The notes: generated from the letters alone by a model not told the origin. Shown: positions 1 through 10,906, counted from the first letter of the stretch. The stretch: 64,000 nucleotides of DNA from Zingiber officinale (GCF_018446385.1 NC_055992.1:103310947-103374946), one strand, 5' to 3'. Program-made: numbers and translations.

Positions 1-1
1 T

Positions 2-256
2 CGTCTTATATCATATCGACAGAGGATGAGACAGAATTATAACAAAAGGGTCATTCCCAGATTCTTCCATGTAGGTGATTTGGTATGGAAACGAGTTAAG
101 CCTGTGGGAGATGTCAGCAAGTTAGCACCACAATGGGGAGGGCCTTATAAAGTAATAGAAAAGCTCGCGTCAGGCTCATACTATCTCCAAGATGCCGAAG
201 GAAGAATGTTGGAACGCCCTTGGAGCGCTAATCATTTGCAACCCTATCGAGCCTGA
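2..256 (+). pseudogene. Ty3/gypsy polyprotein, integrase C-terminal end (partial, enters from outside the window)
   Basis: The reading frame is open from the first bases and ends at TGA 254-256, so this is the tail of a longer polyprotein whose body lies upstream. The sequence has the pattern of the integrase C-terminus of plant Ty3/gypsy elements: a basic stretch, then FHVGDLVWKRV, then APQWGGPYKV and a WSANHLQPY ending. In these elements the domain binds DNA during insertion of the cDNA. Downstream features (antisense genes, tandem repeats, LTR) fit the Tat lineage. The visible piece itself is unbroken; whether the whole polyprotein is intact cannot be judged. Confidence 0.9.
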
Positions 257-516
257 TTGGATCATATTACTTTAAATACATTCATAGTTATTGGAATTCT
301 CAGGCGAATTGAGATACTTGCAGTTTATGTACTTTGTTTCTTTGATAAATATTGACACGGAAGATAAATATGGTTCATGTGAATTGATAAGTATCAGGGG
401 AAGCCTCCTTTTTATTTTTCCAGCAGTAAAATAGGGGGAAATCCTAAAGGCCTATTCAGCTCCCCTCAAGGAATTACAAGCCAATACGAGGTTAGCCCAA
501 GTATTATACTTTCGTA
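257..516. other. Gypsy 3' untranslated spacer
   Basis: Sequence between the polyprotein stop and the first tandem array. It holds a purine-rich patch near 430 but no recognisable LTR start or reading frame. Confidence 0.5.
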
Positions 517-1270
517 TAAACCAAAGTCGATCGAGAAAAGCCTATGAAGTTACCCGGTCGGGCCTTCATAGGAAAACTCGGAGACTATAAACCAAAGTCG
601 ATCGAGAAAAGCCTATGAAGTAACCCGGTCGGGCCTTCATAGGAAAACTCGGAGACTATAAACCAAAGTCGATCGGGAAGATTCTATGAAGTAACCCAGC
701 AAGCCTTCATAGGAAAAACCGGAGACTATAAACCAAAGTCGATCGAGAAAAGCCTATGAAGTAACCCGGTCGGGCCTTCATAGGAAAACTCGGAGACTAT
801 AAACCAAAGTCGATCGGGAAGATTCTATGAAGTAACCCAACAAGCCTTCATAGGAAAAACCGGAGACTATAAACCAAGACAAACCAAAGTCGATCGAGAA
901 AAGCCTATGAAGTAACCCGGTCGGGCCTTCATAGGAAAACTCGGAGACTATAAACCAAAGTCGATCGGGAAGATTCTATGAAGTAACCCAGCAAGCCTTC
1001 ATAGGAAAAACCAGAGACTATAAACCAAGACAGATCAAAGTCGATCGAGAAAAGCCCATGAAGTAACCCGGTCGGGCTTTCATAGGAAAACTCGGAGACT
1101 ATAAACTACAGTCGATCGGGAAGATTCTATGAAGTAACCCAGCGGGCCTTCATAGGAAAAACCGGAGACTATAAACCAAGACAGACCAAAGTCGATCGGC
1201 AAAATCCTATGAAGCAACCTGGACGAGCCTTCATAGGAGAAGCCGGAGACTATAAACCAATATGAAGCAG
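517..1270 (+). repeat. 70-71 bp tandem array with alternating A and B monomers, each with a hairpin
   Basis: About ten monomers. Units start with ATAAACCAAAGTCGATCG. Type A units continue with GAGAAAAGCC and ACCCGGTCGGGCC; type B units with GGAAGATTC and ACCCAGCAAGCC. After two A units the order alternates B-A-B-A, so the higher-order unit is a dimer of roughly 141-150 bp; some dimers gain an extra ACCAAGACA. Each A monomer contains CCTATGAAG and its exact inverse CTTCATAGG, 14 bases apart. The last unit (about 1253-1270) is degenerate. The position after the gypsy polyprotein matches the variable 3' UTR of Tat/Ogre elements, known to generate satellites. Confidence 0.9.
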
Positions 1271-1800
1271 AACCATCGAGAAATTATATGAAATACATCA
1301 GATGAGTCTTCACAAAAGAGATCAAAGATTCTGAACCCGTGCAAGATATAAATAATCAGAGAATCTTCTGGTTTCGAAGCCTAATTTCGAAAGGGGATTC
1401 CATAGAGGAGCCCAGATATGTGAAAATGAAAATATTTACTCAAAAGTCATCCAGGATATTATATTCAGCTTGGAGGCCAATAGTTTATATAATTTCATAT
1501 CCAGTCTCGACCGAGACTATTCATCCTCGGGGAAATACAAAGCACACGGGAGGTTACTGGAAAAAAGAACCCATCAAGATAAGGCTCTGCTTTGAAGGAT
1601 AAACAAGGAATTTCTTAATAGAGTTTATACTCAACAAGCAATAACATTCCAAAAGGGGTATTCTCAAACTAAGTATGAAGAATAAGCAAGTAAGTGTTAG
1701 AATTTCCTTATATCTTGCAAATACTTAGTTACTCAGTACCAACTGCACCTTTTTTGCTCATTATCAATTCTTACTTTACAAGTTTTTATGAATACCTTCT
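1271..1800. other. Spacer between tandem array and antisense gene A
   Basis: AT-rich sequence containing one open frame (1339-1602) with no recognisable domain. It is downstream of antisense gene A and may hold its 3' end. Confidence 0.4.
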
Positions 1801-4264
1801 TTAAACATCGGGGAAAGGGCCTTTCAAATCTGAGGGTAGTTCTTCATTAAGCCTGCGACGATTTATGAAGGAAAGGGGAGGTTCCCTGGGTAAATATCCA
1901 CCCTCTTTTAGCTGTTGAAGAACCCCCGATACGGAATGATTTAGCGCACCCACTATCCTACGAACAAATTCCCGGGCAAATGCTGGCGACTTTAAGTAAG
2001 CTTGCCACCACTCTTCCCATCGACTCTTTTCCTGCTCCTTATAACGCTGGAAATCAGCTTGCAGTTTTGAGTTTTGTTCTTTTAAAACATCCTTCTCCGA
2101 TCTTAGCTGTTCCAATTCCTTCTGGAGCAGTGATAATTCGTTATCTTGAGCTTTCCTCAGCTCTTGTTCCTGTAGAATAGTGAAATCATGAGAAGTCAGG
2201 TCCTGAGCTTGGTCAGAAAGACAAGCATTATGAAGCTTCTCTACTTTCTCTCAGATAAGACTTTTCTGAGAAGCATCTAAGAGAGCTTTCTCTTTTAAAG
2301 CGATCTCCAATTGAAGACCTGAGTGCAGTCTCTCCACCTGTAATTCTAACGTCTTCCTAGCAAGCTCTTTGTCTTTCAGCAGTTGTTGACATTCCTCCAA
2401 TGCTTGCTTCAGGGTTCCCAATTGTTGATTTTGCAAGACCACCTGCTCTTGCAACTGAGCCCCATCACTACTAGAAGAAGGTGAGGCAGCCTTCAATGTC
2501 TCTAGTTGAGCTTTCAACTTAGTGTTCTCATGATCTTTAGCTGTGAGCAGCTGATCGATATGTAGACTTGTGGCTAGAAACTAAATAAAAGGATAACGTG
2601 GGTTAAAGATACAGTTACAAAGCTAATAAACACATAACTAGGAATACTTACAGCCACTGCCTGACGACTATGGCGATCCGCTCAATGTGGGAGACTAAGG
2701 CCTCGCAATTGTTCATAACCTTATGACCAAGATTCAGCCAATAAACCTTGCAATTGCAAAGTACCATAGCGAGGAGGACTAGAAGGTTGTCCCAATTGAG
2801 AAGGTAAGCCCGCAGCCACTCTAAATAAAGGAGGGGGATGAGAGGAAGCCGGAGATGGAGAAGAAGAGGAGGCAATCTGAGGAAAAGGGATAGTAAAAGC
2901 AGGAGGAGCAGAGTAGGAGCTAGAGGGAACAGAAGGTAGTAGTGCAGGAGGGGTTGTTACAATTGTGGAAACACTAACGGTTGAAGGGCTGATAATGGGA
3001 GAAGATCTCCAGCAAGGTGTTTGTTTCGCTCGAGGCCTATAAGCCAAGGGAGGCAAGGCCAATGCCGAGGATGTAGAAGGCACAGGAGAGATAGCGGCCA
3101 TCTCAGAAGCAGGAGCAGGAGAAGCTGAAACAGTAGAAGAAGAAGAGATAAGCATACCAGGCCTCATCATTCGAAGAGCAGGATTGGAGATGATATTGGT
3201 GGGAGTCATCGGTGCTTTACCTCTTTCAAAAGAAATAGGCGCCGGAACAAGAGGAGTTTGTACAAAGGTACCAAAGAAATCACCAAAGGGAGAATCCTTG
3301 GTAAGATTTGGCTTTTTAACTAAAGTGACAAAAGACTCTTCTTCTTCCTCTTCCATGAGTGTGACACCCTCTGCTTGTTGTTCTTCTTCAGAAAGCAAGC
3401 CCAGGGTAGAGGGATGGGGATCAGATTGGCGAGCCAGTAACCATTGTTCTCCAAGATTATTGATAAAGGACTTGGTCATAGCAAAATTCCTGTACACAAG
3501 AGCCGGAAGAATAGCATCGGCTGAAAAACAGAGTATAAACATCATGGTTATAGAGATATACTAATCAGCAAAGGTGAAGTAAAATAATTATACTCACCAA
3601 AGGAACTATCCAAAGGAGTGTTAATGTTGCCTATCCCAAAGGGAAACATTAAGCCCTCTTCAATTAGATGCGGTAAACTGAATTTCGCTCCCCGCAGTTT
3701 AGGCAAGGCAGAGGCCACAGAAGGATCATCGAGAAGACCTTGAGTGTCAGGAAGCGAGGGCAGATCATGTATCCATTGAATAGGAAAAGGAGGGGGAGAA
3801 GGTAGACGCATATAGAAAATTTTTTTATACCATTCACCTTGAGGGGGAATACGATTAAATAGAATGGCTTTGGGACGAGACTGAAACTTAAAAATACCAA
3901 CATCTACCCGACGAGGGATAAAGAAATGATGGAAAAGAGGAGGAGACAGTGGGAAATCTAATAGTTTGGATACTCCAATGAAGCCCACTAGAATGGAAAA
4001 GGATTGAGGGATGAACTGGTTTAGTGGGATAGCAAAATAACGGCTAACCTCACAAAAAAAGGAGTGAAGAGGAAATCTGAAACCTTGCAAGACTTGGTCC
4101 CTGAAGATGGAGATACAGTCTAAGGGAGGAAGGTGAGGACCCTCATGGGGAGCAGGGCGGACAATGTAAGAGGGAAAACCATAGGTTGCCTGTAAGTCCA
4201 CTTCTTCTGTATCTGTGAGGTCGGAAGAGCAAGAGAGGAACCATGCTGGAGAAGAAACCTCCAT
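1801..4264 (-). pseudogene. Antisense gene A of Tat-type gypsy element (Transposase_28-like), three exons, decayed
   Basis: Reads opposite to the gypsy polyprotein. Exon 1 (4264-3598) encodes a domain resembling Pfam Transposase_28 ('putative gypsy-type transposon'): FRDQVLQGFRFPLHSFF followed by a hydrophobic core and GIFKFQSR. A 77 bp intron follows (donor GTGAGT, acceptor TTTTTCAG at 3521). Exon 2 (3520-2652) encodes an acidic EEEEEE patch and a long Ser/Pro/Ala-rich linker. A second short intron runs 2651 to about 2574. Exon 3 is a glutamine/lysine-rich coiled coil ending in the motif GGYLPREPPLSFINRRRL. Damage: a 1-base frameshift near 2721-2727 and an in-frame TGA at 2251-2253. Antisense ORFs between pol and the 3' LTR are known in Tat elements; their role is unknown. 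No transposase chemistry is implied by the Pfam name. Confidence 0.75.
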
Positions 4265-4634
4265 GAAGAGAGAAGGTCAAAAGAAGAGGAATTGAGAAGC
4301 GAAAAGATGGACGGAGGGAAGCAGAATAAGATTCCGTAAACCCTTGTCCCTTTTGTAGTCCTATGCTAAAACCTCTAAACATAAGATACGAAAGGGAAAT
4401 AAAAGGTGCTCAGAATGTCAAGCGTCATAAAAGGTAATAATATCATAGAATAAAGGGGAAGAGATGAAGTCAAATAAACTACCTCGGAAAAAATGTAAAA
4501 TTTCACTAGAACTAATTTTTGAAGAAACTTGATGAGACAAAACAAAAATTAATAGGTTTAAAGTACGGGTCAAGCCTCGAATATTGATTAATGAAAACAA
4601 CCTGGTTAAATTTAACCATCCTAATAAATCGACC
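4265..4634. other. Upstream region of antisense gene A
   Basis: Lies 5' of gene A on the minus strand and would hold its promoter. No clear TATA box or coding frame is seen. Confidence 0.4.
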
Positions 4635-4796
4635 GATAATTAGGGGTATCTTCGAAATATCGAACGATACCTACCAATGATTATACCTAAGTCGACCGGG
4701 TCAGTAAAGAATGAGGATAATTGGGGGTATCTTTGAAATATCGGACGGTACTCACCAATGTTTATACATATATCGACCAGGTCAGTGAAGAATGGG
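4635..4796 (+). repeat. 81 bp unit in two tandem copies
   Basis: Copies at 4635-4715 and 4716-4796 both begin GATAATT(A/G)GGGGTATCTT and share TATATCGACC/AAGTCGACCG-type ends followed by GGTCAGT(A/G)AAGAATG. They differ at several positions, so the duplication is not recent. It sits between the two antisense modules. Confidence 0.85.
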
Positions 4797-4932
4797 TCAT
4801 AGGGAAAAAATTGGACACTAACAAGCTAAGTAGCATTTAGTACACGTACATGAAACCAACAAATTATCCAAAAATTTGAATAAGATCAGCAATCAAAAGA
4901 GACTATTCAGATTCACGTAAGTTTGTAAAACC

Positions 4933-7162
4933 TTAATTCCCCTTCTCTACAACCACTGGAGAATGAGTTAGAACTAGTTTGGGGTACAAATCAGGAGGTC
5001 TTTCTTCAATGAGTCTGCGACGGTTCAGGAAATTGAGAGGAGGAACACGCGCTAAGTAGCCCTCCTCTTCCAACTGTCGAATTGCTCCTTTGGCTCCTGC
5101 AGTAAAAGCGGATAGAATGGACCTCATGATCGGTCTGTTGAACTCGGGAGATTCAATCATGGCTGTGGCTCGCTCCTTATAACGAACATCCTCACCCCCT
5201 TTGTAGACTACCAGCGCCATATGAGAGGTTTTTAATTCATCTTTTCTGGCAGAAGCCTCGGCTTTAGCCAAATCAAGGGAGGTGGTCAAAGAGGCTACCT
5301 CGTCCTCTTTCAGCTGTAAGGCTTTGAGTTTCTCAGTCAATTCTGCTTCATAATTCTCTTTTAGTTCGCCAAGTTTTGAGGTCAGCTCTTGATTGAGGTC
5401 CGTAACCAATTTGAATTGGCTTCAAGGCTCTCAATTTGAGTTTCAAATTGCTTCTTGGCGGCAGCGGAAAACTCGGCAGAAGACAATTCGATAACCTGCT
5501 GTCGCAACCCCTTGTTCTCCGATTTCAATTTCTCGTTCTCAGTGTACAGATTGTGCAATAGTCAGGAGAAACCCATGTTCTCTAGCCACCGCTGGGAGCA
5601 TATTCAAAACCATAAGACGATACTTCATAAACAGAAAGCAGGAGTATGTAAACATACCTTATTCTCTTTATTAGAAAAGCGGTCAATTGCTTCAGGAATG
5701 GAAAGCCCCTCAAAGAGGGGACGCACCTCATCCCAGGAACTAGCGAAAGAACCCCCCAGTAATATGGGGAGAACAGGAATGGTAGAAGAGCCAGTTGAGA
5801 AGGAAGAAGTAGGGATAGATGGTGGAGCAAAAACCAAGTAAGAAGAAGGCGAAGAGGGTAGAGATCCTGAAGTCGGAATAGACAGAGGAAAAGTAAAAGA
5901 AACGTCACCAGAAGTACTAGTTTTAGGAAAAGGAGAGCCAGGAAAATTCAAGGAAGGATAAAGTTCTGCTAATGTGGGCTCATCGGAAAGAAGGTCAGTT
6001 GACACAAAATCTTCTGAAGCAAGCTCATCAGCAATAAGAATGAGCCTCCTTTTTGGAGGAGGAGCCCTGGTCAGCTTGCGTCCCGAACGCTTGCCCGCAG
6101 AAATCTCAGTTAGGGGTTTATCAGAACTACCAGGGGATGTAAGCTCAATAAGAGGAATAGAGGCAGATGGGGAGACATGACAGCTGCGGGAGACGTAATA
6201 GCGGGAGCAGGATCAGGGAGGATATGCGCAGCAGGATCCCTAGAAGAGCCTCCTGGAGTCTCATGAAGCCTAGAAGAGCTAGGTATTTCGGCTAAGGGAG
6301 CCGGCTCTTCAATTGACGGTGGAGGGGCGATAGCGGCCAGAAATTCGGCCTCCTTGGCGCGAAGCAATTCTTCTTCCACGCGTATTTCTACATCAATCAA
6401 AACATCATAGAAACTCTCCACTGTATAGAACAGAGAAACAATTTAGGCAGTTATAAGCAAAAAGAAAAGAACAAGACGTTACCTAAGGAAATGTGAGTAT
6501 CGGGTTTGACGGGGCTTAAACCAAATAGGTATAAAAGCTCGACCTTCAACCATTTCGGGATCGAGAGCCGGTGACCTAATAACTTCTCACAATAAATAGG
6601 AAAAGCAGGAAGGAGATGAAACTCTCTAACATCGGGTAAGGGAGGCAAGAAAGATTTCCAAGCATGAGACCAAGGAATAGGTCCTGAAAACTTTAAAAAG
6701 AAAAAACGAGACTTCCAGGCTTTGAGAGACGATGGCATATCTCCAAAAAGGACCATTTTAGTTCTCGACTGGAATAAGAAGACACCAGGTTCCGAGAGCT
6801 TGGGGTAGGAAAACATGAAGAAATTTTGAGGAGTAGGAGGAATATCTCGTAGACGAAACAACATATAAGTACCGCATAGATAACGAAATGCATTAGGAGC
6901 AAATTGTTGCAAAGGAATATCAAAATATCGACTTATTTCAATTAAGAAAGGAGGAATGGGAATATTAAAACCCTAAGCGGTCCTTGAAAAAAGTCACGCA
7001 GTTATCAGGGGGATGATGAGGTCGAGCATTCGGTGCTGGGAGTATGATTTTATATTCCTTAGGAATTTCATATTGGCGACGGATGGATAATCTAGCATTC
7101 TTATCAAAGATAGAAGACATATGGACATACCAAGGAGCAATTGCTTCTTCAGCCATGGACAA
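4933..7162 (-). pseudogene. Antisense gene B of the Tat-type element, diverged duplicate of gene A, decayed
   Basis: Same order and splice plan as gene A. Exon 1 begins at ATG 7162 (MSMAEEAIAPWYVHMSS) and holds the Transposase_28-like domain with FFKDRL and SRYFDIPLQQF; a 1-base shift near 6966 breaks it at the point matching FRDQVLQGF in gene A. Donor GTAACG near 6480 and acceptor ATACAG at 6421 bound intron 1. Exon 2 encodes an Ala/Glu/Pro/Ser-rich linker, has another frameshift (about 6005-6110) and ends at donor GTATGT near 5657. Exon 3 is a coiled coil with an in-frame TGA near 5567 and a shift near 5410. The C-terminus EEGYLARVPPLNFLNRRRL aligns with gene A. Function unknown. Confidence 0.75.
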
Positions 7163-8889
7163 AGGTATGGGCTAGAGCAGTAATGGATTACTTACTGAAG
7201 ACAAGAAAGAGGATCGTCGTGAAACGGCGAGCACGAGGACTGGTTGAAGACAGCAACAGAAAAAAAAACTCTAGAGAAGGAAAAAGGAAGGACGAGGTTT
7301 AAAGAGGAGACGAAAGGCTTAGGGTTTGAAAAACGCAAGACGGTCGTCAGATTAGGACGTTGGTAGCTCAGCAGACGCTGAGGATCGCAAAAGAAAGGCG
7401 AAAGGCCTATGTGACGTGGTGATCAGAAAAGGCATGTGTCAGAGGGGCAATTATATCAGACGTGACGAATCGGATCGCGATGGGGTTGGTAGTGCCTCGA
7501 ACATTCTCTCACCCGAAGGAGAGCCAATCACCAGTTCAGAAACCTCGAAAGGAAACGTGATCGACTGGGCCTAATGAAATAGAAAGGGGCAGAACTTTTT
7601 GACCGTACTCAGGCTAAAGACAAAAATATTTTAAGGGTAATATTTTAGGAGAAGGATAAATTTTAATTTGGGCGTACGAAACATAAGTTAGTATTTGTTG
7701 AAATAACTTTATGTTTACAGAGATAATTGCGGGTATGAATGTTTCAGTCTAAGGAATAGCATCCGTTGATGTAGAAATATCGAACCATGCCAACAGGTAA
7801 GATAGTGTTAGCCATGATGAATAGCACATAAAAAACCCGAAGAAATGATGAGTGCAACACAACATCTTGTAAATAACAGAAGATTTAGTAATAAGAACAA
7901 AGCATCTAAGACAAAAGTTGGTCTTTGCATTTATGATCTGATCAGATACACAATATTACATTCCCCTCAAGAACAACAAACCTCAAATAGAAAACAAATA
8001 TTACAAGCATACACTCTTGGAGCACGCAGAAAATTTCAATCACCACTAGATTCAAACTTACCATGGAGCAGAGATAGAAATAGCCCACTTCGTCCGAGCT
8101 TGTCAAGGCTCATAAGAGGCAATATTTTGCCCGAGACGAAGAAAGCAACAAAAAACAAAAGCTCAAGGGCAACGAGACAGGGAAACATTGATTCATTCCA
8201 TGATGGAAAAGTAAATGTGAAAACCACTTCCCCTCTCAAGCCGTATGAGCTCAACAAGTGAAGCAACCAATTTTAGCCCAAGGGTGACATATGCTGTGCC
8301 CTTCACACAACACCCCTGGGTCATTTGGCTGCCCCTCTATAAGTAGAAAAAATTTCTCTGAAGTTTCTTGGGTCCTTCAGAGCACCTGCATCTTTGGATA
8401 GAAGATTTGAACTGTGAAGTTTCCTCTCTTAAGACGATCCCTTGAACCTCTGAAGTAGCTGAAGCAAAAATCCCGATAAACTCATATATAGATCTCACCT
8501 GGTCCAACAAAAGTTGCCTCCAAAAAGGAGGATCCACGACCATGGCCTTAGCAACAAAAAGTGGCAAGGAAGAAAAAGAACTGAGAGAGGTTGTGGGTGA
8601 AGAGAAGGTTGTAGCCCTATTTAAAGGAGAAAAGGCTTACAGTATGGCCACACTTAATCTATTAAGACAGTGGTACACAAAATCTGTGAGGTCATTTCAA
8701 AATCTGGAGCAGAGTCACGGGTAGGAAAAAACAAGATCATACTTCTGTCTAGTCAGTCGTCTACACCTCCTTCGACTAGACTTGAAGGGAAGGCTAGTGA
8801 TATGGGTTAGGTTTTGTGGGTCTTCAGATGAGGAAAGAAAAGGAAGAAAAGAGTCAAAGGAGGAAGGCCAATAACAGCCGAAACATACT
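7163..8889. other. Unassigned spacer of the Tat-type element
   Basis: Upstream of antisense gene B, so its promoter should lie here. Short open frames on the minus strand (8266-8036, hydrophobic; 8567-8337) have no recognisable domain. A purine-rich tract at about 8830-8865 precedes the second tandem array and could be a polypurine tract, but no LTR start follows it clearly. Confidence 0.4.
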
Positions 8890-9565
8890 TTCAGAACAAA
8901 GGTAGGCCAATATCGGTCGATACATGCCTGCCGAACGAAGGTAGGCCAATATCGGTCGATAAATGCTTGCCGAACGAAGGTAAGCCAATATCGGTCGATA
9001 CATGCTTGCCGTATGAAGGTAAGTTAATAACGACTGATGCACACTCCAAAGCAAAGATAGACCAATATCGGTCGATACATGCCTGCCGAACGAAGGTAGG
9101 CCAATATCGGTCGATACGTAGGCCAATATCGGTCGATACATGCTTGCTGTATGAAGGTAAGTTAATAACGACCAATGCACACTCCAAAGCAAAGATAGAC
9201 CAATATCGGTCGATACATGCCTGCCGAACGAAGGTAGGCCAATATCGGTCGATACATGCCTGCCGAACGAAGGTAGGCCAATATCGGTCGATACCTGCTT
9301 GCCGAGCGAAGGTAGGCCAATATTGGTCGATACATGCTTGCCGTATGAAGGTAAGTTAATAAAGACCGATGCACACTCCAAAGCAAAGATAGACCAATAT
9401 CGGTCGATACATGCCTGCCAAATGAAGGTAGGCCAATATCGGTCGATAAATGCTTACCGGCCGAAGGTAGGCCAATATTGGTCGACATATGCTTGCCGTA
9501 TGAAGGTAAGCCAATAACGACCGCTACATACTCTGAAGCAAAGATAGACCAATATCGGTCAAGAG
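8890..9565 (+). repeat. 39 bp tandem array with interspersed longer variant units
   Basis: Core monomer GGTAGGCCAATATCGGTCGA plus TACATGCCTGCCGAACGAA, period 39 (for example 8901, 8940, 8979). At four places (about 9003, 9147, 9340, 9490) it is interrupted by a related block containing GTATGAAGGTAAGTTAATAA and ACACTCCAAAGCAAAGATAG, giving a higher-order pattern. Because 39 is a multiple of three, several frames stay open on both strands; these are artefacts of the period. Position is between the antisense genes and the LTR, as for the first array. Confidence 0.9.
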
Positions 9566-10305
9566 GGTTCTTTCGAGCAAAGAACCCGCATAGTTCCTTC
9601 AATGAATACCTTAGAAACATGTTGAATAAAATGTTATTTTTTAACATAACAAAAATACAAACAGAAGGCACATGAAGGAGAATCATACATGAATATACCG
9701 AATAGAATAATTCATGATAGAGAATATATATTTTGGCGGGAAATATGCTTTCAGCTTGTCTTGCAGGCGCTAAACGACAAAGAAGGTACATCAGGGGTAC
9801 AAAAAAGATTCCTTAAAAATCATCTTCCCCAAGTACGCAGCTGATGTCATAACGAATTCTAACAAACCGGGGTCCACTTCATGACTACGGAGGTTATATG
9901 AAGTGGTATAAAAGGGGGAATCCTCTCCGTTGGCTAGGTAAGTGGACATCCCTAATTTTCTGGCTACTGTTCATCTTCTTTCTTCTTCTTTCCTCGACAT
10001 CAAGGGAGATCACTAACTTGAGCGTCGAAGGGCCTAGCCAGGGATTCCCACCCCGGTCTTAGGTCACTGACGATAGTGTTGGTTGGTCTCTTGTGCGCAG
10101 AGAGCTTCAAGAGCTTGAAAATTCAGTTTTCTCCTATTCGGACGGGGATTTCCTCCTATTTATCAGATTTCCTATGGTGATTCTGGTTTTCTTCCGATCC
10201 GCTTTGGGTTTCTCGGGTCGAGGTTTGACCGGCATTATTCCTCGTCATTACAGTGGGTTTCCTTCTTCCGGATCTCCTTCACGGTCAGCTTCTCAGACAA
10301 GATCA
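9566..10305 (+). mobile_element. Gypsy (Tat-type) LTR, right part; left end not resolved
   Basis: A TATA box (TATAAAAG, 9907-9914) is followed by ACTTGAGCGTCGAAGGGCC (about 10017-10035), which matches GACTTGAGCGTCGGAGGGCC in the better-defined gypsy LTR at 62537-63237. The right end is placed at the GATCA near 10305 by comparison with the GGATCA end of that LTR. The left end is uncertain: no matching TGATC start was identified. This would be the 3' LTR of the element whose polyprotein ends at 256. Confidence 0.6.
9907..9914 (+). promoter_or_regulatory. TATA box in gypsy LTR
   Basis: TATAAAAG followed by a G-run, placed like the TATATAAG in the related LTR at 63025-63032, upstream of the conserved GAGCGTCG block. 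Confidence 0.6.
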
Positions 10306-10906
10306 GTGTAGAAGGAGTTTGTGCCAAAGATGAGAAGATCGGGGTGGAAGTCAGTCTGACCGTGGAGGAGGGGCAACTCGATCAGAGACCAAGGAAGGAG
10401 GAGGAAGAAAAAACAGCAAGGGTTCATTGCGTGAAGAGATTGTATAAGGAGAGGGAAAGAAAAATAGGTTAGGGTTCGAGAAGGCTAAGGGGGGAAAACA
10501 TGGCGCTAAAAATTTTTGGCAGGAAGGGAAAGTAAAACAAGGTTGCAATAAAAAATGTGAAGGGGAAAACAATGAAAGAATAAAGTCAAAGACAACGGTG
10601 TATTAAAACCGTTGTCTTTGACTATATAAAACAATATAAAAACACAACGGTTTATAAAACTGTTGTCTTAACCCCTAAAAAGTATTTAAAGACAACGGTT
10701 TTAGATAACCGTTGTAAAATGTGTCGTTGATTTAAAATAAAATCGCTCAACAATAACAGTTTTAACAAAACTGTTGTCTTTTATATTTTATGGGAGCTCA
10801 AAGACAACGGTTTTGTCAAAAACCGTTGTCTTTTATCAAATTCACAACAGTTTCTTCCAAAACCGTTGTCTTTGTGATGTTGTTTTTTGACATTTTTGTT
10901 GTAGTG
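10306..10906 (-). mobile_element. CACTA (En/Spm-type) transposon end, truncated
   Basis: The right edge is TTTTTGTTGTAGTG, the inverse of the CACTACAACAAAAA terminus typical of plant CACTA elements, ending in TAGTG at 10902-10906. Inside it lies a cluster of ACAACGGTTTT motifs in both orientations, the usual subterminal repeats. The flanking ATA fits a 3 bp target duplication: the uninterrupted copia LTR at 19390-19400 reads AGCATATAAATG where this copy reads TAGTG-ATATAAATG. The other terminus is missing; the gypsy LTR ends near 10305. No transposase coding is seen in this piece. Confidence 0.8.
10585..10622. repeat. Subterminal hairpin of the CACTA element
   Basis: GTCAAAGACAACGG (10585-10598) and its exact inverse CCGTTGTCTTTGAC (10609-10622) flank a 10-base loop. 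A second near-perfect pair, AAAGACAACGGTTTT and AAAACCGTTGTCTTT, lies at about 10800-10832. Confidence 0.85.

Noticed and set aside
517-1270. CRISPR-like array
   Set aside because: Units are contiguous tandem repeats with no unique spacers, in a plant genome.
1801-7162. Active DNA transposase suggested by the Transposase_28 name
   Set aside because: The family name is historical; no DDE or other catalytic motif is visible and the genes sit inside a retroelement.
8854-9791. Long open frames on both strands (up to 209 codons) over the 39 bp array
   Set aside because: The period is a multiple of three, so frames stay open by chance on both strands, and the peptides are simple repeats without any domain.
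10351-10572. 73-codon minus-strand frame next to the CACTA end
   Set aside because: Pro/Phe/Ser-rich low complexity with no similarity to a transposase; too short to call.
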